DNA from: Chitinivibrionia bacterium
GTDB lineage: Bacteria; Krumholzibacteriota; Krumholzibacteriia; WVZY01
Direction of reading: 5' to 3'
DNA length: 11,229 nucleotides
Assembly: GCA_016208665.1 (NCBI GenBank)
Contig: JACQXT010000091.1
Coordinates: forward strand, 1-11,229
The number at the start of each line of letters is the position of its first letter. Positions within the stretch are counted from its first letter, which is position 1. Under the pieces are notes generated by a model. It had not been told where the DNA came from and did not search any database. It saw only the letters and a list, made by a program, of their open reading frames with translations. This document shows, one piece after another, positions 6,152 through 11,229 of the stretch. Both the position numbers and the translations under genes were made by a program.

Positions 6152-8281
6152 TCAATCGAACGCGCGGATCATGGGATTATCGAGCACGGGAAGAATGCCC
6201 GCGTCGACTTTCTGCCCGTCGCAGAACACGACGTATCCGTACTTTCCATAATGAATGATCTTGTACCCCGCCTTCTCCACGGCGCCGCCCGTTCCCCCCG
6301 CGATCACGCAGATCGATTTGGCGGGATTGAACGGGCTTCGCATCGCGACGAACGCTCCGTGCTCGGGATCTCCGTAGCTCGCACCCGCGACCGTTATGGC
6401 GCCCGGGGCCAGCTCGATGCCGGAGGGAATTCCGATGATCGAGAGGAGCGCGTTCTCCGCGCGGTCTCCCAGTATCAGGAGCGACCGCTTCTCGAGGTCC
6501 GCGACCGTGACCGTGGTGTCTTCCATGACGACGCCTTCGCCCGTCCTGTGCAGCTGGTCGGCGAGGGCCTCGAACACGCGCCTCTTCCCGGGATCCGCCC
6601 TGGTCGGCAGTATGAAGCCCACGTCCTTGTCTCCGAGCACCGCGCTGATGGTGGGAGGGATTTCAAACGGGGACAACCTCCTGAAAATATCGTAGTACGG
6701 ATCGATATGAACCGCCCGCGGGCGGAACTCCGTCTCGAAGACCAGCGTCGTTTCCGGAGACGCGATCCACGCGCTCATATCGACCGCGGTATCCGCTCCC
6801 GCGATCGATACCGGAAGGAGGATCCGGTACACGGAATCCTGCTTCACGGTGACGCGCACCCGGTACCCACCCCGCGCGGAATCCAGAACCGCGTCGGCGA
6901 GCGTAATCGCCGGCGCTCCCGTGCTGTCGACCCACTGGGAGAAGAAGAACCCGAGATCGCGCCCGCTGGCCGCTTCGCACACCGCCTCGATGTCGCGCCA
7001 CGACGCCGTCTTGAACTGGAATCTCTCGTAGAACGTCCTGAAGGAGCGGTAGAACGCCTCTTCGCCGACGATCTTCTTGAGCATATGGAATACGAACGCG
7101 CTCTTGCCGTATCCGATGGCCCGGCTTGCGGGCGTGGTCCGCTCCCCGAACAGAGTGAGCGGAAAATCGTTTCCCTCGTGAACGTAGACCGTGTAATCCG
7201 TGTCGAGCGTCCGGCGGTAGTCGATCGCGGCGGAATCGCTGACGGCTTCCTTGTACCGGTGATCCGCATAGTACACGGTCAATCCCTCGCACCAGTTGCC
7301 CGTCGCATAATCGGGGTATACCGAATTGCCCCACCAGTTGTGCGCCACTTCATGGCCGAGCGAGGTATGAACGATGAACGGCAGCCGGATCACCCGCTTG
7401 CCGAGCAGCGTATATGAGGGCATGCCGTATCCGGTCGGAAAGAAATTCTCGACAATCGCAAACTTGGAGAACGGATAGGGGCCGATCAGGTTGTTGTACA
7501 AGTCGATGTACCGTTTCGAGGCGTCCACGTACTCCTGCACGAGATCCTGTTCGGATTCGAAGAAGTACGCCATGACCGCGATGCCGTCCATCTTTTCCTC
7601 GTGTATGAGATACGGTCCCGCGACGGCGGTCACGTCTTTCGTGGGATAGAGCGCCTCCCACCTGGTCGTCAGGCTCATCTTCCCCGGGGAACGCTCGGTT
7701 CTCTTCCCTTCCGTCACCGATTCGAATCCGCGCGGCGTCTTCATCTTGATATAGAATGCGGCCATGTCTTCGGGGCGGTCGGGATACCAGTGCGTGCCGC
7801 CGCTCAAGTACGCTCCCTGCTCGCTGATGATGCCCGATGTCTCTTCCGGAATCCGGCCGCGCGAGTAGTCCGGCACTTTCAGGGTATCGTACACCGTTCC
7901 CTCGTAGGAGACGTCGAGATAGTGCTTCCCCGGCCGCTCGATATCGACGACGAATCCCTTGGCCCCGTCGAACGCCGCATCGTCGCGCACGCCGGGAAAC
8001 CATTTCCTCAGCTCATCGCCGTACAGTTCCTGTGCGCGGATCCTCTTCCCGTCCAGGATCACTTTCCGCAACCCGAGGGGTTCGCCGATGAGCAGCGCGT
8101 ACGATCCCGGCTCTTCCACCTTGATCGTCAGCTTGTCCCTCGCCTTGAGGTAATGATCGGCGGGCGTGATGTCCGCGGATATCTCGTGCATCACTATGTC
8201 GAAGCCGGCTGCCTGCGCCGTCCACAGGAAGCAGCAGGCGCACACTCCGAACATGAATAGCAATGATCTCCGTGTTTCCAT
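6152..8281 (-). CDS. Secreted M1 family metallopeptidase
   Basis: I chose ATG 8281 because AAAGGAAT lies 9 bp upstream and because it gives a clean signal peptide (residues 1-25, LLFMFGVCACCFLW, cleavage after AQA). The frame is open to 8551, but that extension overlaps the upstream gene. The 709-residue protein has an N-terminal beta-sandwich (about 30-230) and a gluzincin core. The core carries VEN (277-279) in the place of the usual GxMEN exopeptidase motif, HEVAH (310-314) followed by NWWGN, the third zinc ligand E332 in NWCEGLT, and probable catalytic Y391 in GYGKSAF. H314 and E332 are separated by 17 residues instead of 18 in classical M1 enzymes. After the core comes a beta domain (about 460-530) and a C-terminal alpha/beta domain (about 545-700) with ILGD and GGTGG stretches, which I do not recognise. 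Likely role: extracytoplasmic peptide degradation together with the M28 enzyme encoded 26 bp downstream. Confidence 0.92.
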   Translation of the reverse strand: METRRSLLFMFGVCACCFLWTAQAAGFDIVMHEISADITPADHYLKARDKLTIKVEEPGSYALLIGEPLGLRKVILDGKRIRAQELYGDELRKWFPGVRDDAAFDGAKGFVVDIERPGKHYLDVSYEGTVYDTLKVPDYSRGRIPEETSGIISEQGAYLSGGTHWYPDRPEDMAAFYIKMKTPRGFESVTEGKRTERSPGKMSLTTRWEALYPTKDVTAVAGPYLIHEEKMDGIAVMAYFFESEQDLVQEYVDASKRYIDLYNNLIGPYPFSKFAIVENFFPTGYGMPSYTLLGKRVIRLPFIVHTSLGHEVAHNWWGNSVYPDYATGNWCEGLTVYYADHRYKEAVSDSAAIDYRRTLDTDYTVYVHEGNDFPLTLFGERTTPASRAIGYGKSAFVFHMLKKIVGEEAFYRSFRTFYERFQFKTASWRDIEAVCEAASGRDLGFFFSQWVDSTGAPAITLADAVLDSARGGYRVRVTVKQDSVYRILLPVSIAGADTAVDMSAWIASPETTLVFETEFRPRAVHIDPYYDIFRRLSPFEIPPTISAVLGDKDVGFILPTRADPGKRRVFEALADQLHRTGEGVVMEDTTVTVADLEKRSLLILGDRAENALLSIIGIPSGIELAPGAITVAGASYGDPEHGAFVAMRSPFNPAKSICVIAGGTGGAVEKAGYKIIHYGKYGYVVFCDGQKVDAGILPVLDNPMIRAFD

Positions 8282-8324
8282 TACTTCTATTCCTTTCAGG
8301 ATTCCGGCGTCCTGCGGATGCCGG

Positions 8325-8350
8325 TCTCGGGCGTGCTTCGCTTCCCGAGA
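8325..8350. repeat. Perfect 7-bp inverted repeat upstream of the M1 gene
   Basis: TCTCGGG (8325-8331) and CCCGAGA (8344-8350) flank a 12-nt loop, in the 92-bp gap between the Mut7-C and M1 genes. A weaker CCGGC/GCCGG pair lies next to it at about 8304-8324. There is no T-tract, so it is not a classical terminator. It may be an RNA processing or stability structure between cotranscribed genes, or a protein-binding site. Confidence 0.35.
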
Positions 8351-8373
8351 GCATCTCGACCCCGGACGCGCGG

Positions 8374-8841
8374 TCAACCGAACACGCCGCTCTCTTCGAG
8401 CCGTTCCACGATGCGGTCGGCGTGGCTTCCCCACCAGTACACCCTGTTGCACGAAGGGCAGATGCGATAGGAAGAAACCTTCTCCCGAATTCCCTCCGGC
8501 ACCCTGTCCCTCACTTCCTCGAGCGGAACGTCTCGTGTCACCGCGTTGCACTCCAGGCAGCGGGTGAGCACGGATTCGCGAGACGGCGTGATATTGAGCG
8601 CCGCGAAGATGCCTGCGATCTGTCTCTCCACCGGTTCGCCGCGGACAAGGAGCACTCGCCCTCCGAAATCTCCGGGAACGGCGCTCCGCGCGGTGACGAC
8701 GATGCGTCCTTCGGCTTCCGCCCTGTGGAACAGGGCGTCCCCGAAGAGCGGAGCGGAGAGGGTGTCGTAACCGAGCGCGCGCAGATACTTCCCGAGCCTG
8801 GCGAGCATTCCATCGACCGCGAACGTCACATCTCTCTCCAT
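8374..8841 (-). CDS. Mut7-C RNase-domain protein (DUF82-type, zinc ribbon)
   Basis: The start at 8841 has GGAG six bases upstream and gives 155 residues; ATG 8853 (four residues longer) is the alternative and would lie only about four bases from the predicted transcription start. The N-terminal half is a PIN-like alpha/beta domain starting FAVDGMLARLGKYLRALGYDT (7-27), the family hallmark. The C-terminal half has a zinc ribbon with CxxC pairs C95/C98 and C128/C131, and ends in CNRVYWWGSHADRIVERL, the typical Mut7-C ending. The family is named after a domain in the animal exonuclease Mut-7 and is thought to be an RNase; few bacterial members have been tested. In the usual LTRD motif this protein reads VTAR (48-52 region), so one acidic residue expected in PIN-like active sites is missing. 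It is the first gene of the minus-strand set and may be cotranscribed with the peptidases across a 92-bp gap. Confidence 0.88.
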   Translation of the reverse strand: MERDVTFAVDGMLARLGKYLRALGYDTLSAPLFGDALFHRAEAEGRIVVTARSAVPGDFGGRVLLVRGEPVERQIAGIFAALNITPSRESVLTRCLECNAVTRDVPLEEVRDRVPEGIREKVSSYRICPSCNRVYWWGSHADRIVERLEESGVFG

Positions 8842-8862
8842 GTCCGGCTCCATGCTTGCCAG

Positions 8863-8891
8863 AGTATACCCCGCTTCTTGCGTATTCTCAC
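8863..8891 (-). promoter_or_regulatory. Predicted promoter of the Mut7-C gene
   Basis: The minus strand has TATACT at 8868-8863 (-10) and GTGAGA at 8891-8886 (-35, four of six consensus bases) separated by 17 bp. A run of eight T (8902-8895) directly upstream could act as an UP element. The expected transcription start near 8856 leaves about 15 nt before ATG 8841. Confidence 0.4.
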
Positions 8892-8944
8892 GCTAAAAAA
8901 AATATCCCTGCGGCGGAGGCTCATCGGCGCCCCTCGCGCTCGAT

Positions 8945-9063
8945 TCGCGTGCAGGACGGGCTGTTGTCGAACCGTTCGCGCGGAGCGAGCGAAGATCGCC
9001 CGCCGAAGGCGGGAAGCTGAGCGGAGCGGGCGCGGGTGAGGAAAAAGCCCGTCCTGCACGCGA
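8945..9063. repeat. 119-bp palindromic element with 18-bp perfect inverted arms
   Basis: Left arm TCGCGTGCAGGACGGGCT (8945-8962) and right arm (9046-9063) are exact reverse complements. The 83-nt interior has a perfect hairpin at its centre: CCCGCC (8999-9004), loop GAA, GGCGGG (9008-9013). It also holds a near-direct repeat, GCGGAGCGAGCG (8980-8991) and GCGGAGCGGGCG (9021-9032), 11 of 12 identical. The element lies between the divergent Mut7-C and fumarase genes, 18 bp before the fumarase -35. No coding sequence is evident in it and no clear target-site duplication flanks it. It could be a non-autonomous mobile palindrome (MITE or REP-like) or a structured RNA/DNA element. Confidence 0.75.
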
Positions 9064-9081
9064 TCCCGGTAGCCTCCCTCC

Positions 9082-9111
9082 TTGACAGGGCGCGCTCCAG
9101 GGTGCTACCAT
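9082..9111 (+). promoter_or_regulatory. Predicted promoter of the fumarase-aconitase operon
   Basis: TTGACA (9082-9087, perfect consensus), an 18-bp spacer and TACCAT (9106-9111) with a TGC extension (9103-9105). The expected transcription start is at A9117 to A9120, and A9120 is the first base of the fumarase ATG. The transcript is therefore probably leaderless or has a leader of a few bases. Confidence 0.65.
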
Positions 9112-9119
9112 GGGCGATT

Positions 9120-9998
9120 ATGAAAACACATCCTGAATTTTCGAAATGGGTTCTGGAGCTCATCCGGCGCACTTCCGTCGATCTTTCCGCCGACATCGAA
9201 GGCGCACTCCAGCATGCAAAAACGAATGAGAATCCCGGCTCCCCGGCCGCAAGCGCGTTCGAATCGGTGCTTGAAAACGTGGCGCTCGCCCGGAAGCAGT
9301 CGACGCCCATCTGCCAGGATACGGGCACGAATATCTTCTTTGTCTATCATCCCGCCGGCCTGTCCCAGCGGAAGATGGAACATGACATCGAAGCGGCCGT
9401 CGTCGAAGCGACGTCGAAGAGCTACCTCAGGCCGAACTCGGTGGATTCCCTGACCGGAGCCAACAGCGGCAACAACTTAGGCAGAGGCCTCCCCTCCATT
9501 CATTTCCACGAGTGGGACAAGGAGGAGATCCTCGTGCGGTTGATGCTCAAGGGCGGCGGCAGCGAGAACGTCGGCGCCCAGTACAGCCTGCCCAACACCG
9601 CCCTCGGCGCAGGGCGCGACCTCAAGGGCGTCGAAATCGTCGTTCTGGACGCAATCAACAAGGCCCAGGGCAAAGGCTGCGCCCCGGGAATCGCCGGCGT
9701 GTGCATCGGCGGCGACCGGGGGAGTTCCTATCTCGAATCGAAGGTACAGCTCTTCAGAAAACTGGACGACCGCAATCAGCTGCCCGAACTCCGGGAGCTC
9801 GAGGAGCGTCTGTACCGCAAGTCGAACCTGCTCGAAATCGGTCCCATGGGATTCGGCGGACGCACGACGACCCTGGGCGTGAAAATAGGCGTCCTGCACA
9901 GGTTGCCGGCCTCTTACTTCGTTTCGATATCGTACATGTGCTGGGCCTGCCGCAGAAGAGAAATGCGCATCAAGAACGGGGGAATGACCATTGACTAG
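9120..9998 (+). CDS. Fumarate hydratase class I, alpha subunit
   Basis: Part of the two-subunit [4Fe-4S] hydro-lyase that interconverts fumarate and (S)-malate in the cytoplasm. The 292-residue length is normal for the alpha subunit. Three cysteines in family-typical positions are the likely cluster ligands: C65 in PICQDTG, C187 in GCAPGIAGVCIGG, and C274 in CWACRRR. Other family signatures are LKGGGSEN (143-150) and GPMGFGGRTTTLGVKI (241-256). The start ATG 9120 has no Shine-Dalgarno but lies at the predicted transcription start, consistent with leaderless translation. The frame is open upstream to 9036 inside the palindromic element, and I reject that extension. The beta subunit follows with an 8-bp overlap. 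The related L(+)-tartrate dehydratase alpha subunit is the main alternative; the aconitase neighbour favours a TCA-cycle fumarase. Confidence 0.9.
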   Translation: MKTHPEFSKWVLELIRRTSVDLSADIEGALQHAKTNENPGSPAASAFESVLENVALARKQSTPICQDTGTNIFFVYHPAGLSQRKMEHDIEAAVVEATSKSYLRPNSVDSLTGANSGNNLGRGLPSIHFHEWDKEEILVRLMLKGGGSENVGAQYSLPNTALGAGRDLKGVEIVVLDAINKAQGKGCAPGIAGVCIGGDRGSSYLESKVQLFRKLDDRNQLPELRELEERLYRKSNLLEIGPMGFGGRTTTLGVKIGVLHRLPASYFVSISYMCWACRRREMRIKNGGMTID

Positions 9999-10617
9999 AA
10001 TCGAACTGCCGGCAAGCGCGGAATCGATCGCCGCCCTGAAGACCGGCGATGTCGTCAAGATATCCGGCGTCATGATCACCGCGCGCGACGCGGGGCACAA
10101 GTTTCTCGTCGAGCATTTCATCGAACGCTCCCCGCAGCCCGATGAGGCGGAGCTTTTCCGGAAACTCTCGTCGCTCTTGCGCGGAGGCGTCATTTACCAT
10201 TGCGGACCCGTCGTGGCGAAGGACAACGGCTCGTGGCGGTTCGTCTCCGCGGGGCCGACGACGAGCATCCGCGAAGAACCGTACGAGCACAAGATCATCG
10301 AAGCGTTCGGCGTCAGAGGCATCGTCGGAAAAGGCGGGATGGGGGAGAAAACGCTGGAAGCGTGCAAACGATTCAAGGCGGTGTACCTTCATGCCGTGGG
10401 CGGCGCGGCGAGCCTCATCGCGAGTTCCGTGGTCGAAGTCCTCGACGTACACAAACTCGAGTTCGGGGTGCCCGAAGCGTTCTGGGTCATCAGGGTGAAG
10501 GATTTCGATGCCGTCGTCACCATGGACAGCCACGGAGAGAGTCTTCACAAGAAAGTCGAAGAAACCTCGACCCGGCACCTCGACGCCATCATCAAAGAGA
10601 TTATTCAGGGGAAGTAG
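9991..10617 (+). CDS. Fumarate hydratase class I, beta subunit
   Basis: A 208-residue C-terminal-type subunit of class I fumarase. It starts at TTG 9991, which overlaps the last codons of the alpha gene by 8 bp; GGGGGA lies seven bases upstream, so translation is probably coupled. Recognisable motifs are LKTGDVVKISGVMITARDAGHK (16-37), SAGPTTSIREEPYE (86-99), VRGIVGKGGMG (108-118), YLHAVGGAASL (132-142) and LEFGVPEAFWVIRV (156-169), in the order expected for this family. It completes the active site together with the alpha subunit. The gene is followed after 58 bp by aconitase. A tartrate dehydratase beta subunit is the alternative, less likely in this context. Confidence 0.9.
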   Translation: MTRIELPASAESIAALKTGDVVKISGVMITARDAGHKFLVEHFIERSPQPDEAELFRKLSSLLRGGVIYHCGPVVAKDNGSWRFVSAGPTTSIREEPYEHKIIEAFGVRGIVGKGGMGEKTLEACKRFKAVYLHAVGGAASLIASSVVEVLDVHKLEFGVPEAFWVIRVKDFDAVVTMDSHGESLHKKVEETSTRHLDAIIKEIIQGK

Positions 10618-10675
10618 CACAGGACGCGGCGCAGCATCCCCGCGCACCGTTACGCCGTTCGGCAGGAGGAGAACT

Positions 10676-11229
10676 ATGGGAATGAACCTCGCGCATACAA
10701 TTCTATCGGAGCACCTGGTCTCGGGGTCGCTCAAGCCCGGCGAAGAAATAGCGCTCAAGATCGATCAAACGCTCATGCAAGACGCCACGGGAACCATGGC
10801 GTATCTTCAATTCGAAGCCATGCGCATTCCGCGCGTGAGGACGAAGCTTTCGGTGAGCTACGTCGACCACAACACGCTTCAGGCCGGCTTCGAAAACGCC
10901 GACGACCACCGCTTCCTCCAGAGTATCGCCGCCAAATACGGCATCTATTTCTCCCGCCCCGGCAACGGCATCTGCCACCAGGTGCACCTGGAGCGGTTCG
11001 GCGTGCCGGGCGAAACGCTCCTCGGTTCCGACAGCCACACGCCGACGGGCGGCGGCCTCGGCATGATCGCCATCGGCGCCGGAGGCCTCGACGTCGCGGT
11101 TGCGATGGGCGGCGGCCCGTTCATCACGGCGATGCCGAAGATACACCACATTCGCCTCGTCGGAAGCCTCCCCCCGTGGGTAACGGCCAAAGATATCATT
11201 CTCGAAGTGCTGCGCCGGCTGTCGGTGAA
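10676..11229 (+). CDS. acn: Aconitate hydratase, N-terminal part (partial, runs off right edge)
   Basis: The frame runs from ATG 10676 to the window edge (184 codons), with AGGAGG about seven bases upstream. It carries N-terminal aconitase-family features: QDATGTMAYLQFEAM (35-49), VSYVDHNTLQ (60-69), ENADDHRFL, SRPGNGICHQVHLERFGVPG and LLGSDSHTPTGGGLGMIAIGAGGLDVA. GSDSHT is the aconitase-superfamily signature. Aconitase interconverts citrate and isocitrate with a [4Fe-4S] cluster; the cluster cysteines lie in the missing part. The pattern fits aconitase rather than 3-isopropylmalate dehydratase large subunit, but the latter or homoaconitase cannot be fully excluded from the N-terminus. It is the third gene of the fumarase operon and adds the second TCA-cycle hydro-lyase. 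The 58-bp gap before it shows no terminator or promoter. Confidence 0.88.
   Translation, partial: MGMNLAHTILSEHLVSGSLKPGEEIALKIDQTLMQDATGTMAYLQFEAMRIPRVRTKLSVSYVDHNTLQAGFENADDHRFLQSIAAKYGIYFSRPGNGICHQVHLERFGVPGETLLGSDSHTPTGGGLGMIAIGAGGLDVAVAMGGGPFITAMPKIHHIRLVGSLPPWVTAKDIILEVLRRLSV

Noticed and set aside
6251..7417. 388-codon plus-strand open frame
   Set aside because: It is antisense to the M1 peptidase core and is rich in Arg and Asp without domain-like patterns.
8355..8378. TTGACC on the minus strand as the -35 of an M1 promoter
   Set aside because: No acceptable -10 box occurs 16-19 bp downstream.
8282..8551. 90-residue N-terminal extension of the M1 peptidase frame
   Set aside because: It overlaps the Mut7-C gene, is arginine-rich, and would bury the signal peptide; ATG 8281 has a ribosome binding site.
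8949..9060. The palindromic element as an intrinsic terminator
   Set aside because: No T-run follows the right arm on the plus strand or the left arm on the minus strand, and the flanking genes are divergent, so nothing needs terminating there.
9036..9119. 28-residue N-terminal extension of the fumarase alpha frame
   Set aside because: It begins inside the palindromic element and runs through the predicted promoter; fumarase homology starts after ATG 9120.
9110..9130. ATG at 9110 as a short upstream open frame before fumarase
   Set aside because: It overlaps the -10 box and lies upstream of the expected transcription start, so it would not be on the mRNA.
9970..10758. 262-codon minus-strand open frame
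   Set aside because: It is antisense to the fumarase beta gene and the aconitase start, and shows no family features.

Overview
The window is a gene-dense, GC-rich (roughly 60% by eye) bacterial chromosome segment. It looks like core and accessory metabolism of an uncultured or poorly studied environmental bacterium. The gene types (paired HD/HEAT proteins, a secreted M1 and M28 peptidase pair, two-subunit class I fumarase beside aconitase) are familiar from Deltaproteobacteria-like, Acidobacteria-like and candidate-phylum genomes. The sequence alone does not fix the phylum. I see no phage genes, transposase, CRISPR array, tRNA or rRNA.

Layout. (1) 1-2333, minus strand: a two-gene unit. The upstream gene encodes a HEAT-repeat protein with an N-terminal accessory domain and is broken by a frame change at about 1044. 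The downstream gene runs off the left edge and carries a related N-terminal domain of the type usually fused to an HD phosphohydrolase. (2) 2346-4446, plus strand: a secreted TPR-like protein whose leader holds a predicted promoter followed at once by a terminator-like hairpin, then a tiny two-helix ferritin/rubrerythrin-like protein with its own predicted promoter. (3) 4527-8853, minus strand: a Mut7-C RNase-domain protein, a secreted M1 metallopeptidase and a secreted M28 metallopeptidase in tandem, converging on group 2. (4) 8854-9119: a divergent intergenic region with a 119-bp palindromic element (18-bp perfect arms and a central hairpin) and the promoter of group 5. (5) 9120-11229, plus strand: class I fumarate hydratase alpha and beta subunits with overlapping genes, then aconitase, cut by the right edge. 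This is a TCA-cycle operon.

How the genes work together. Group 5 supplies two TCA-cycle hydro-lyases, both expected to use [4Fe-4S] clusters. The M1/M28 pair probably degrades peptides outside the cytoplasm: both have signal peptides and intact metal-binding motifs, and the genes are 26 bp apart. The HD/HEAT pair is a conserved but functionally obscure arrangement, probably signalling or regulatory. Three plus-strand promoters share one architecture (TTGA-type -35, 18-bp spacer, TGn-extended -10 of form TAnnAT). That of the fumarase gene is so close to the start codon that its mRNA is probably leaderless or nearly so.

The best candidates for something undescribed are the 119-bp palindromic element, the HD/HEAT pair with its duplicated N-terminal domain, the deletion-plus-frameshift in the HEAT gene, and the promoter-proximal hairpin of the TPR gene.
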